Below are positions 51,976 to 60,970 of a stretch of 64,000 nt of DNA, in pieces (the first letter of the stretch is position 1; each line of letters opens with the position of its first letter). Made by a program: the position numbers and the translations under genes. This stretch comes from Terriglobia bacterium (GTDB lineage Bacteria; Acidobacteriota; Terriglobia; Bryobacterales; Bryobacteraceae): positions 145,756-209,755 of the forward strand of contig JAIQFE010000011.1 in assembly GCA_020073445.1 (NCBI GenBank), read 5' to 3'. The notes beneath the pieces are model-generated. The model was not told where the DNA came from, did no database searches, and saw only the letters and a list, made by a program, of their open reading frames with translations.

Positions 51976-53607
51976 ATGAAGGTCAACCAACTGAGGTCAA
52001 GTCTAACCGCATGCGCGGCGTTGCTGCTCGCCAGCAGCCCTCTATTCTTCCCGAGCAAGTCATATGCGATTCCCGCATTCGCTCGCCAGTATCAGACGTC
52101 CTGCACGACTTGCCACGTAGACTTTCCTAAACTGAACGACTTCGGCAAAGCGTTCAAGGATGCCGGTTTCAAGTTCCCCGTCGATGATGAAAACAGCCTG
52201 AAGAGCCCGCCTGTTCTGCTGGGCTCGGAAGCGCAGAAAGAGGCGTTCCCGCACGCAGTCTGGCCGGGCCAGATTCCCGGACTTCCCCCCATCGGCTTGC
52301 GCATGAACAACTTCCTTCAGTTCACCGGCAACAACCGCAACCGTTTCAACGCCCTGGCGGCGCCCGGCACGGTGCCTCAGGTCATTCCTGGCAACGATTT
52401 CGAGACCGGGTTGTTCAGCATCTTCACAGCGGGCAACTTCGGCGACGGGATCGCCTTCTGGGTGGATGACGACATTAGCGTCTCGGGCGACAACGCGTCC
52501 GGATCGCTGGGAGACGCCTACGTGAAATTCGTGAACGTCAGCCGGTTGATGAAGCTCCCCAAAGATTCGCTCAGCTTCCGGGTAGGCCAATTCGAGCTCG
52601 ACCTGCCCGTCAGCCAGGCGCGAGACATCAATCTGAGCCCCTACGACATCTACGAGCAGGCCAATGTCGGAACGCAACCGAACGCAGCAAACCAGTTCAC
52701 CTTCGGCGGCGCGGCGCGGGGCGCCGAGGTCAGCGGGGGACACCAATACGGTGGCTATCATTATTCCTTCGCCGTGTTCGACCAAACCACTACTGGCGTG
52801 GCGCAGTCGGCCAACGCGAGTGCGTTTGTGCCCTCGGCCACCGGCAGCGCCAACGGCGGTGTGGGATTCGGCTCTGATACAGGCATAAAGAATATCTACG
52901 GCCGGTTCTCCTACCGGTTCAACCTGGAGCACGACCGCGAGAGCCGGCGCGCCGTGCAGGCGGCCACCGCCACGGGCCCGCGCGACCATACCTACCTGAG
53001 CCTGGGCACTTTCTACATGCGTGGCGATCCGCAGCTGGCTGTTGTGGGTGAAAACGCGGACGGAACCTCCAAGCTGCTTTACGCCCGGGCGCCGTTTTAT
53101 CGCATAGGCGGGGACTTCAACTTCAACTACCGGAAGCTGAATGTCTATGGCCTCTACATGTACGCTCATGATGACAACCGGCTACCGGTCGACGCCTTCG
53201 GCGTGCCCATCCCGCTTCCGTTAGCTTCCGGCGGTCCGATTCCTGTTGGATTCATGGCCAGCGTGCCAGCGAAATTCAACGGCGGTTTCGTCCAGGCGGA
53301 CTATCTGGCCTTGCCCTGGATCATGGTGATCGGCCGCTGGGATCAGGTGAACTCGACCGCGGACCGGATCAACGCGCTCGCTCTGGCGGACAGCACGTCC
53401 TACTTCGCGCCGTACTCTTCCTCGCGGAACCGGTTTACCCCGGGAGTACAGTTCCTGATTCGCGCCAATTTGAAGGCGTCCATTGAGTATCAAATCCGGC
53501 CGCAGCAGTCCCTGACCACGGTTACCAATCCGGTCACAGGTTTGCAGCGCGCCACCGATCCGTTCCGCGTGAACACCGTCTTGTTCGCCACGGAATTTGT
53601 TTTTTGA
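51976..53607 (+). CDS. Cyc2-like fused monoheme cytochrome-porin
   Basis: The 543-residue protein has a signal peptide (ends about residue 31), one heme site C43-TT-C46-H47 within FARQYQTSCTTCHVDFPKLND, then FGKAFKDAGF, and a long C-terminal region of alternating polar/hydrophobic strands ending in Phe (TEFVF), as outer-membrane beta barrels do. This is the plan of Cyc2, the outer-membrane Fe(II) oxidase in which a one-heme N-terminal domain is fused to a porin. AGGAG precedes the ATG. Similar heme-porin proteins occur in organisms not known to oxidise iron, so the donor is open. It is the first gene of the cluster. Confidence 0.7.
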   Translation: MKVNQLRSSLTACAALLLASSPLFFPSKSYAIPAFARQYQTSCTTCHVDFPKLNDFGKAFKDAGFKFPVDDENSLKSPPVLLGSEAQKEAFPHAVWPGQIPGLPPIGLRMNNFLQFTGNNRNRFNALAAPGTVPQVIPGNDFETGLFSIFTAGNFGDGIAFWVDDDISVSGDNASGSLGDAYVKFVNVSRLMKLPKDSLSFRVGQFELDLPVSQARDINLSPYDIYEQANVGTQPNAANQFTFGGAARGAEVSGGHQYGGYHYSFAVFDQTTTGVAQSANASAFVPSATGSANGGVGFGSDTGIKNIYGRFSYRFNLEHDRESRRAVQAATATGPRDHTYLSLGTFYMRGDPQLAVVGENADGTSKLLYARAPFYRIGGDFNFNYRKLNVYGLYMYAHDDNRLPVDAFGVPIPLPLASGGPIPVGFMASVPAKFNGGFVQADYLALPWIMVIGRWDQVNSTADRINALALADSTSYFAPYSSSRNRFTPGVQFLIRANLKASIEYQIRPQQSLTTVTNPVTGLQRATDPFRVNTVLFATEFVF

Positions 53608-53623
53608 CAAAGAGGAGAATCTC

Positions 53624-54202
53624 GTGAAAATGCAAAGAAGAATTCTTGTTGCCGCCCTGACCGTCTGCAGCGTTGCGATGGGAGGCGCTCTCACCGGCAA
53701 AGTCACCGCCGGAAAAGGTAACTCGGTCGTTTACGTGGAAAGCTTCGCGGGTGCGACCGTTTCGGTTCCCGCCAAGCACTTCGTCATGGACCAGAAAGGA
53801 CTGTCGTTTCAACCGCACATCCTGATCGTTCCCGTGGGCGCAACGGTCGATTTTCTCAACAGCGACAAGGTGCAGCACAACATCTTTTGGCCGTCCATCA
53901 GCGGCGACAAAAAGCAGACCCACAACATGGGGACGTGGCCCACTGGGGAAGTCCGCCCGTTCAAGTATGACAAGCCCGGCGTCGTTCCCTTGTTGTGTAA
54001 TGTGCACCCGGAGATGGGCGGCTACGTGATCGTGGTTCCGACGCAGTACTCTGCCGAAACCGACGCCAGCGGCGCTTACAAAATTGATGGCCTCCCCCCT
54101 GGCCAGTACACCGTCACGGCTTGGCACGAGGGCATGAAGACCCAGTCCAAACCAGTGACTATCTCGGGGGACGCTACGCTGGATTTCGCGCTCTCCAAGT
54201 AA
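53624..54202 (+). CDS. Periplasmic cupredoxin with carboxypeptidase-regulatory-like tail
   Basis: The 192-residue protein starts at GTG (AGAGGAG 6 nt upstream), has a signal peptide (VCSVAMGGALTG), and a plastocyanin-like domain with type 1 copper ligands: His in DKVQHNIFW and Cys, His and Met in LLCNVHPEMGGYV. The last 50 residues (YSAETDASGAYKIDGLPPGQYTVTAWHEG) form a CarboxypepD_reg-like beta domain. It would be a soluble or surface electron carrier. Its place right after the cytochrome-porin gene suggests it receives electrons from it. Confidence 0.85.
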   Translation: MKMQRRILVAALTVCSVAMGGALTGKVTAGKGNSVVYVESFAGATVSVPAKHFVMDQKGLSFQPHILIVPVGATVDFLNSDKVQHNIFWPSISGDKKQTHNMGTWPTGEVRPFKYDKPGVVPLLCNVHPEMGGYVIVVPTQYSAETDASGAYKIDGLPPGQYTVTAWHEGMKTQSKPVTISGDATLDFALSK

Positions 54203-54221
54203 GTAAGCATAGGACGCCGTC

Positions 54222-56171
54222 ATGCGGATGCGGTTTCGCGACAAGAAGGTCGATCCGGACTGGCTTCACACCAACTTCCCCTGCATGATGGCGTGCCCGG
54301 CGGGAACCAACGCTGGGCGATACGTAGCGCTCATCGCGGAAGGGCGGTTTGAGGAGGCCTACCGCTGCGCGCGCGATCCCAACCCGCTGGCTAGCGTCTG
54401 CGGCCGCGTGTGCGCGCATCCATGCGAGACCGCCTGCCGCCGAGGCGAGATCGACCAACCCATCTCAATCCGCGCGCTGAAGCGCTTTCTAACCGAGCGT
54501 TACGGGCCAGAATCGCGGCATCCCGTGGAAATCCGTCGCGGTCCGGTGCCGCGGCTCTCCTACCGCGTGGCCATCGTGGGGAGCGGGCCAGTAGGACTGT
54601 CCGCCGCTCACGATCTGGCCAGGATGGGATATTCCGTGACCATCTTCGAGGCGGCATCGGCCGCGGGCGGGATGATGCGGCTGGGCATTCCGGAGTATCG
54701 CCTGCCGCGCAGCGTCGTCGACGCGCAGATCCGCGAAATCCTGGAAACCGGCGACGTCACCTTGAAGCTGAATTGCGCGGCCGGGCGCGACTTCACCATT
54801 TCCGGGCTTCGCCGCGAAGGGTTCGACGCCGTGGTGATCGGCGTGGGGGCGCAACGCAGCCGCGACCTGTCCATCCCGGGCGTAGACCTGGACGGCGTGC
54901 ACAAGGGCATCGAGTTTCTGCTCAACGTGAACCTGGGCTACCGCTTCAGTATCGGCAAGAAGGTGGCGGTCATCGGCGGAGGCAACGTCGCCATGGACGT
55001 GGCCCGTTCCGCCGCGCGCGAAGTGCTCCGCCATCACGCAGGTGAAGAGGGCCACGTTCCCAGCGAAGAAAACATCGCGGCGGTGGCGGCGCACGAAATG
55101 GTCGACGTGTCTCTATCCGCCTTGCGTCTGGGCGCGCACGAAGTCAGCATCGTGTGCCTCGAGCAGCGCCACGAAATGCCCGCTGCTCTGGAAGAAGTGG
55201 AAGAGGCTGAACAAGAGGGCATCGTGCTGCATGACGGGCGCGGCCCCAAGCGCGTTGTCGGGCGCGACGGAAAAGTGGTGGGCCTGGAGACAGTCAAGAC
55301 GCGATGGGTCTTCGACGCCTCCGGCCGCTTTAATCCGGCATTTGAGGATAACAGCGAATCCGTGATCGACTGCGATACCGTGATCCTGGCCATCGGGCAG
55401 AGTCCTAACGTGGATTTCCTGACGCCCGAGGACGGCGTCCGCGTTTCACCGCGCGGCTTGATCGTCGCTGACTGCGACACGCTGATGACCACCGCTGCCG
55501 GCGTCTATGCCGGTGGAGACTGCGTCTTCGGACCGCGCCTGATCATCGATAGCGTCGGCGACGGTCGGCGCATCGCCGCGGCGATCGACGAAGCTCTTAC
55601 GGGGCGTAAACGCGCCGAGCCCGTGATCGAAGTCGAGGTTCTCGACCGCCACCACATGCTCGCCGGCTTTATGGATCTAAAGCGGCAGCTGATCCCCATG
55701 CTGCCGCTGGACCGACGCACGGGCATGACCGAAGTCGAGGTCGGCTATGACGAGGAAGCGGCCATGCGCGAGGCCCGGCGCTGCCTTCACTGCTGGGTCA
55801 ACACAGTGTTTGAAGGAACGGAAGCTGACGGCTCCCAGTGCATTCTTTGCGGAGGCTGCGTGGATGTCTGCCCGGAGGATTGTCTGAAGCTGGTGCCACT
55901 GGAGCAGATCGAGTTCACTCCCGGCATGCTCGATCACATTCGTGGCAATGAAGGGCTCTATCGCGTGGAACTGGACGATGTCGCGGCCGAGGAGTTGGCT
56001 CTGATCACTGGCTCCGCCATGATTAAGGACGAGACCCGCTGTATCCGCTGTGGCCTGTGCGCCGCGCGCTGTCCCGTGGACGTGATCACCATGGAGTCTT
56101 ACCACGTGGTCAGCGAAGGATTACCGCCGCTCGTGCACATCCAGGCCGCGCCGGTGGTTGCCGCCGTTTGA
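54222..56171 (+). CDS. GltD-type NAD(P)/FAD oxidoreductase with 4Fe-4S domains
   Basis: The 649-residue protein has an N-terminal Fer4_20-type iron-sulfur domain (FPCMMACPAGTNAGRY, then VCGRVCAHPCETACRRGEID), an FAD motif VAIVGSGPVGLSAAHDLARM, an NAD(P) motif VAVIGGGNVAMDVARSAARE, the GltD-type ILAIGQSPN and GVYAGGDCVFGP, and a C-terminal pair of 4Fe-4S motifs (CILCGGCVDVCPEDC and CIRCGLCAARCPVD). There is no signal peptide, so it acts in the cytoplasm. It resembles the small subunit of glutamate synthase but no gltB is present. The gene sits between the cupredoxin and Rieske genes, so it probably links NAD(P) to the cytochrome b complex. Confidence 0.88.
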   Translation: MRMRFRDKKVDPDWLHTNFPCMMACPAGTNAGRYVALIAEGRFEEAYRCARDPNPLASVCGRVCAHPCETACRRGEIDQPISIRALKRFLTERYGPESRHPVEIRRGPVPRLSYRVAIVGSGPVGLSAAHDLARMGYSVTIFEAASAAGGMMRLGIPEYRLPRSVVDAQIREILETGDVTLKLNCAAGRDFTISGLRREGFDAVVIGVGAQRSRDLSIPGVDLDGVHKGIEFLLNVNLGYRFSIGKKVAVIGGGNVAMDVARSAAREVLRHHAGEEGHVPSEENIAAVAAHEMVDVSLSALRLGAHEVSIVCLEQRHEMPAALEEVEEAEQEGIVLHDGRGPKRVVGRDGKVVGLETVKTRWVFDASGRFNPAFEDNSESVIDCDTVILAIGQSPNVDFLTPEDGVRVSPRGLIVADCDTLMTTAAGVYAGGDCVFGPRLIIDSVGDGRRIAAAIDEALTGRKRAEPVIEVEVLDRHHMLAGFMDLKRQLIPMLPLDRRTGMTEVEVGYDEEAAMREARRCLHCWVNTVFEGTEADGSQCILCGGCVDVCPEDCLKLVPLEQIEFTPGMLDHIRGNEGLYRVELDDVAAEELALITGSAMIKDETRCIRCGLCAARCPVDVITMESYHVVSEGLPPLVHIQAAPVVAAV

Positions 56172-56191
56172 AGTGAAAGGAGACATCAGCG

Positions 56192-56683
56192 ATGCCCGAT
56201 GAGCAGAAGCAGACGCCGCCGGTGCCGCAAGACCAAAGCAGCCGGCGCGAAGTCTTCGGAAAGCTGGGCTTGGGATGTATGCTGGCCGCGGGAGCGGGAA
56301 GCCTCGCCTTCGGCTATGAGTTCCTCTCGCCCAACGTGCTCTACGAACCCTCGCCCATCACCAACGCGGGCAAGCCGGATCAGTATCCAGTGGGGTCGGT
56401 CACGACGAATGCCGAAGCGGGAATCTACATCGTCCATGGGCCCGAAGGATTCTACGCTCTGTCGGCGACGTGCACGCACCTGGGTTGCCGTACGGCGTGG
56501 GCGCCGGAACTGGGACTGATTGCCTGCCCGTGTCACGGCAGCCGCTTCAATCAAGCTGGTGTCAAGGTAGCCGGTCCGGCTCCGAATCCGCTGCCGTGGT
56601 TGCGGGTTTCGATCAGCGACGAGGGCGATCTGATCGTGGACCGGTCCGCAGTCGTTCCACCGCGTCAGTTCCTGAGGACCTGA
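56192..56683 (+). CDS. Rieske 2Fe-2S protein
   Basis: The 163-residue protein has a Tat-like N-terminus ([19 protein letters not shown]) that also anchors it in the membrane, and a Rieske domain with CTHLGC and CPCHGS cluster ligands; the two Cys and two His are intact, and the extra Cys of each box would form the disulfide typical of bc-type Rieske proteins. AAAGGAG lies upstream of the ATG. It begins 20 bp after the oxidoreductase gene and ends 1 bp before the cytochrome b gene. Confidence 0.93.
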   Translation: MPDEQKQTPPVPQDQSSRREVFGKLGLGCMLAAGAGSLAFGYEFLSPNVLYEPSPITNAGKPDQYPVGSVTTNAEAGIYIVHGPEGFYALSATCTHLGCRTAWAPELGLIACPCHGSRFNQAGVKVAGPAPNPLPWLRVSISDEGDLIVDRSAVVPPRQFLRT

Positions 56684-56684
56684 A

Positions 56685-57458
56685 GTGGCCAGATCCTTCC
56701 AGAACTACCTCGGTGATTTGCGCGAGTCGCGCGTCTGGCAATCCATTTTCCGCAGCGGCAGCGGGCCCAGCAATCTGCACCGCTCGCAGGCCATCCAGCA
56801 GAACTTGTATCTGCATCTGTTTTCCGTCAAGTCGCGGCGGAGTTCGCTTGCCATCGGCGTGACCTGGTATCTGGGCACGCTCAGCATGGTCACTTTCCTG
56901 ATTCTGGTGGCCACCGGCATTCCGCTAATGCTCTACTACCATCCTTCGGTTCCGCAAGCCTACGCGGACATGAAGGACCTCCAATTCGCGGTTTCCGCCG
57001 GACTCTTCCTGAGGAACTTGCACCGCTGGTCCGCGCACGCCATGGTGTTGCTGGTCTTCGCGCACATGTTCCGCGTGTTCTACCGTGGCGCGTACCGTCC
57101 ACCGCGGGAGTTCAATTGGGTGATCGGCGTGATGCTGCTACTGGTCACCCTGTTTCTCAGCTACACCGGTTATCTGTTGCCCTGGGATCAACTGGCGTTT
57201 TGGGCGATTACCGTCGGGTCCAATATTATGTCGGCCGTGCCGCTGCTGGGACCGAAGATCCGCTTTCTCACGCTGGGCGGGAACACGGTGAACGCGAATG
57301 CACTGCTGCGCTTCTACGTGTTGCACTGCGTGATCCTGCCCTTGGCGGGCGGGATGCTGGTGGGGATCCACTTCTGGCGCATCCGCAAGGATGGCGGCCT
57401 GTACAGCGGAAAATCAGGCGACGAGAGCCAGCCGCAAGTGAGCCAGCCGCATGAGTGA
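56685..57458 (+). CDS. Cytochrome b6-like subunit
   Basis: The 257-residue protein matches the N-terminal half of cytochrome b (b6 type) with four transmembrane helices. Heme-b ligands are expected in [21 protein letters not shown] and [23 protein letters not shown], which give two His pairs. [13 protein letters not shown] is the conserved Qo-side motif. The start is GTG. The split b6/subunit IV gene pair is as in b6f and menaquinol complexes. The C-terminus overlaps the next gene by 8 bp. Confidence 0.93.
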   Translation: MARSFQNYLGDLRESRVWQSIFRSGSGPSNLHRSQAIQQNLYLHLFSVKSRRSSLAIGVTWYLGTLSMVTFLILVATGIPLMLYYHPSVPQAYADMKDLQFAVSAGLFLRNLHRWSAHAMVLLVFAHMFRVFYRGAYRPPREFNWVIGVMLLLVTLFLSYTGYLLPWDQLAFWAITVGSNIMSAVPLLGPKIRFLTLGGNTVNANALLRFYVLHCVILPLAGGMLVGIHFWRIRKDGGLYSGKSGDESQPQVSQPHE

Positions 57459-58158
57459 AAAAGACAAGAAGTTCGCCGCGGCGCTCGATTCCGACAGCCG
57501 CCGCACGCCGGTGCGCCTGGCCTTCCTTACGCGCCGCACTTCACCGCACGTATCGGTGAAGGACGAACCCTTCGTGATGACCTGGCCGGACGCTTTGTTC
57601 CGAATCATGGTCGCCGCGCAACTGGTGGCCATTGCACTGGTGCTGGTCTCGCTGTTGTGGGATGCACCGCTGGAAGGGCTGGCCGATCCGTTGCAGACTC
57701 CCAACCCCGCCAAGGCGCCGTGGTACTTCCTGGGGCTTCAAGAGTTGCTGCATTACTTTCCTCCGGTGGTGGGAGGTGTGCTGATTCCCACACTGGTTGT
57801 GATCGCGCTGATCGTGATTCCGTATTTCAACGTCAACATCCAAGCGGAAGGACTGTGGGTCCGGAATAAGCCGCAGCGTTTGCGGATGCTGGCGATCGTC
57901 ACTGCCGCTCTAACGGTGTTCCTGGCGGTGCTGAAGGTGTGGGCACTGCTGGCCGCGACGCTGCCGATGGCGGCGCTGATGGCGTGGTCGGCCGGCGTGA
58001 CGCCGGATGCGCCCAACCGATTACGCCGGTGGCTCTTCTCCAAGCCACTGTCGTTCTGGATCATGACCTGGTTTCTGATCCAGGCGGCGTTGCTGACCAT
58101 CATAGGGGTCTATTTCCGCGGCGCGGGTTGGGAATGGGTCTGGCCGTGGAGCGAGTGA
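57451..58158 (+). CDS. Cytochrome b subunit IV-like
   Basis: The 235-residue protein corresponds to the C-terminal half of cytochrome b. After a soluble N-terminus it has [21 protein letters not shown], in which the Qo-site PEWY motif reads APWY, and about five or six hydrophobic helices, more than the three of PetD. Replacement of the acidic residue occurs in some low-potential (menaquinol) complexes. It overlaps the upstream b6 gene and is followed by the octaheme cytochrome gene. Confidence 0.9.
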   Translation: MSEKDKKFAAALDSDSRRTPVRLAFLTRRTSPHVSVKDEPFVMTWPDALFRIMVAAQLVAIALVLVSLLWDAPLEGLADPLQTPNPAKAPWYFLGLQELLHYFPPVVGGVLIPTLVVIALIVIPYFNVNIQAEGLWVRNKPQRLRMLAIVTAALTVFLAVLKVWALLAATLPMAALMAWSAGVTPDAPNRLRRWLFSKPLSFWIMTWFLIQAALLTIIGVYFRGAGWEWVWPWSE

Positions 58159-58163
58159 GGGAA

Positions 58164-60233
58164 ATGGGACGCAAACTCGCAGCGCTCTACCGCTTTCTGT
58201 TCGGCGATAGCGTGCGCGCCTTCGGCTCGCTGAGCTTGATCCTGCTGGTGTTGCTGGCGGTGGTTCCTGCCAAGGACTACTTCCGCGAGTGGATCCGGAT
58301 TCAGAGTCAGTATTTGAAACTGATCCGGAACCGCGGCGACGCGGCCACGCTGCAGCGACGTTTTCAAGGCGGCCTGCAGCAGGTCTGGCTCCCCCGTCTG
58401 GGCGTGGTGGACCGCTGCACCACCTGCCACGTCGCGTTGCGGGAAGCCAGTATGGCGGATGTGAGCCTTCAGCCTTTCCGGCCGCATCCCGTGATCCCGC
58501 ATTCTCTGGATCAGTTCGGATGCGTCTTCTGTCATCGTGGTCAAGGCGCGGCCACCACCGTGGAGGAGGCGCACAGCAGCACCAAGGCTTGGGAGCAGCC
58601 GCTTCTGCCCGCGCGCTACCTGGAGTCCTCTTGCGGCCAATGCCACCAGGATGCGCCACCGGGCACGCCGCAACTCAATCGGGGCCGGAAGCTGCTGGCA
58701 AGCTATGGCTGTGTGAATTGCCATACTTTGCTGACTTCTTCGGGGTTGTCCCCTGGCGGGGCGCGGATGAAAGCTACCGACGATCCTCCCGAGTTGACGC
58801 ACATCGCCCAAAAGACCACGCGGGAATGGATCTTCGCGTGGCTGAAGAATCCCCAGGCCTACGCGGGTTCGGCCACCATGCCGAACTTCGAGCTGAGCGA
58901 CGCGGACGCGCGCGACATATCCGCCTTTCTGATCGACCAGAGCACGCCTCTCGGTCCCGCAGTCGAGGCCAAGCCGCCCTCCAGCCCGCCAGGCGCGGAC
59001 GACCCCCAGGCGGGTGCGACGCTGTATGGAGAATCCTTCTGCGCTTCCTGCCATGCCGCGCAGAACGCAGCCGGTATTTTGACGGGCGGAGACGTGGGAC
59101 CGGAGCTGACGCGCGTTGGCTCCAAGGTAAGGCCGGAATGGCTGCTGGCCTGGTTGCGCGATCCCCATCAGTTGGATCCCAACACCGCCATGCCGCACTA
59201 CCGCTTCAATGATAAGCAGCTCGGTCTGCTGGCAAGCTTCCTGGAGTCCAAGACGGATAGCGATTTCACCGCCAACGTACACCTGGAGGCGGCCACCAAG
59301 GAACAGATCGAGCACGGCAGAACGCTGGTAAACGAACGCGGCTGCGCCTCCTGCCATCAGATCAACGGCATCAAGCGGCCGGACAATTTTGCTCCCGAGC
59401 TGACCGCGGTGGGCAGCCGTCCGCTTGCAAAAATCGTCTTTGCTCCGGGCGTGCCCTACGATCTTTCGTCCTACCTGGAAGCAAAGATCCGAGAGCCCCA
59501 TTCCTTCGGAACGGCGATGAAGATGCCCAAGTTTACGCTCGCCACGTCACAAGTGGAAGCTCTGGTGACCGCGCTGCTCGCACAGACCGACCGGGGCGCG
59601 ACGGTTCCCGCGGATTTGCGCGTGGCGGGACATCCGGAGTCGGATTACCAGCCCGCGGGCAGCGCCGGCAAGTTGATGGACGACCTGCGCTGCTTCAGTT
59701 GCCACTCGATCAATGGACGCGGCGGCGATATGGCGCCCGACCTCACCTCGGAAGGAAGCTCGGTGCAGCGCTCCTGGCTCCTGGATTTCCTGAAGAACCC
59801 GAACACCTTGCGCCCGGCTCTGATCCGCCGGATGCCGCGCTTCAATCTCACCGATGCCGAGGCTGCCGCGTTGACCGACTACATCATGACGGTCTACCAG
59901 ACGCCTGCTTTCGACTCCGCTTCGTTGCCCGCGTCCAGCTTTACTGCCGAGGACCGGGAACATGGACGTCAACTGTTCTATTCGAAGTATGCCTGCCAAT
60001 CCTGCCACATCGTCGATCCTAATAACGACAAGGGCTACATCGGCCCCACTCTGACGGTGGTGGGCGTGCGGCGGACCGCGGCCTGGATCTTCCATTACTT
60101 GAAAGATCCTCAGGCGCTGCGGCCGGCAACCCTGGAACCCAACCAGCACATCAGTGGCGAGGATGCTCGGGCACTGACCGCATTTCTGATGGCGCAAACC
60201 AAAGCGCCGCCTCAGCAAGGAGGCAAGAAATGA
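58164..60233 (+). CDS. Membrane-anchored octaheme c-type cytochrome
   Basis: The 689-residue protein has an N-terminal helix (SLSLILLVLLAVVPAKDYF) and eight CxxCH sites: CTTCH, CVFCH, CGQCH and CVNCH in the first 200 residues, then CASCH twice, CFSCH and CQSCH in repeated cytochrome c domains. The later domains share units such as PELT.VGSK....WLLAWLRDPH, with Met-containing segments (MPHYRFND, MPKFTLA, MPRFNLTD) as likely axial ligands, so they may have arisen by domain repetition. A GTG at 58155 overlapping the previous stop is another start. It probably plays the role of cytochrome f/c1 in the complex. Confidence 0.88.
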   Translation: MGRKLAALYRFLFGDSVRAFGSLSLILLVLLAVVPAKDYFREWIRIQSQYLKLIRNRGDAATLQRRFQGGLQQVWLPRLGVVDRCTTCHVALREASMADVSLQPFRPHPVIPHSLDQFGCVFCHRGQGAATTVEEAHSSTKAWEQPLLPARYLESSCGQCHQDAPPGTPQLNRGRKLLASYGCVNCHTLLTSSGLSPGGARMKATDDPPELTHIAQKTTREWIFAWLKNPQAYAGSATMPNFELSDADARDISAFLIDQSTPLGPAVEAKPPSSPPGADDPQAGATLYGESFCASCHAAQNAAGILTGGDVGPELTRVGSKVRPEWLLAWLRDPHQLDPNTAMPHYRFNDKQLGLLASFLESKTDSDFTANVHLEAATKEQIEHGRTLVNERGCASCHQINGIKRPDNFAPELTAVGSRPLAKIVFAPGVPYDLSSYLEAKIREPHSFGTAMKMPKFTLATSQVEALVTALLAQTDRGATVPADLRVAGHPESDYQPAGSAGKLMDDLRCFSCHSINGRGGDMAPDLTSEGSSVQRSWLLDFLKNPNTLRPALIRRMPRFNLTDAEAAALTDYIMTVYQTPAFDSASLPASSFTAEDREHGRQLFYSKYACQSCHIVDPNNDKGYIGPTLTVVGVRRTAAWIFHYLKDPQALRPATLEPNQHISGEDARALTAFLMAQTKAPPQQGGKK

Positions 60234-60970
60234 GAGGGCGCTGGTTGTCGTTTGCGGCTTTGGCGCTGGTGTTGCCGGCGTGCCACCGCACACCTGACGG
60301 CAAGTTGGATGGCAAGGCCACGGCGCAACCCAAGGCGTTCGGCGCAGGGCTCGTGGAAATGGGCGGCGGCTTGCAGGCGGCGTCAGTCGGAACTGTCCTC
60401 GACCAGCCGCTGGTAGTGCAGGTGAATGATGCGCAAGGCAGTCCCGTGAAGGGGGCGCTGGTCACCTTTCGTGCTGCCGGAGAGACAATCCTGACCCCTT
60501 CCTCTGGCCTAACGGGCGACGACGGGCAGCTTAGCGTGACGTGCCAGCTCGGCAGCTCCGCCGGACGGTATCAGATCCTGGCGGCCACCACGGACAAAAG
60601 CGGTAAATCCGTCACGCTACGACTGGAGGAAATCGCGCTTGGGTATCAGCAGAACCTGGGGCGCCAGCTAAGCGACCGCTACTGCTCGCGCTGCCACGAT
60701 CCGGAATCGAGCGCGGAGCGCGTCTCCAACTACGACAACCTGACCGTCAAGCCGCATACTTTCACGGATGGCGCCTTCTTGAACTCCGTCAGCGACACGG
60801 ACCTGGCGGCAATCACCACCTATGGCGGCGCCGCGCGAAGTAAGTCCGCGGAAATGCCGTCTTATGGCGGCACTCTGAGCAAGACGGACATCGAGGCCCT
60901 GGTGGCATACATACGAGCCGTGGCCTCCCCACCTTATCGTGCGAGAGGATTGATCTATGCATCGGAATAA
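60230..60970 (+). CDS. Monoheme cytochrome c lipoprotein with Ig-like domain
   Basis: The 246-residue protein has a lipoprotein signal (ALVLPAC lipobox), a beta-rich domain (PLVVQVNDAQGSPVKGALVTF and TGDDGQLSVTCQLG) resembling invasin/Big-1 Ig-like modules, and a C-terminal cytochrome c domain with CSRCH and a MPSYGGTL segment for the Met ligand. The start overlaps the octaheme gene stop (ATGA). It could carry electrons between complex and acceptor while bound to the outer or inner membrane. Confidence 0.78.
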   Translation: MRGRWLSFAALALVLPACHRTPDGKLDGKATAQPKAFGAGLVEMGGGLQAASVGTVLDQPLVVQVNDAQGSPVKGALVTFRAAGETILTPSSGLTGDDGQLSVTCQLGSSAGRYQILAATTDKSGKSVTLRLEEIALGYQQNLGRQLSDRYCSRCHDPESSAERVSNYDNLTVKPHTFTDGAFLNSVSDTDLAAITTYGGAARSKSAEMPSYGGTLSKTDIEALVAYIRAVASPPYRARGLIYASE

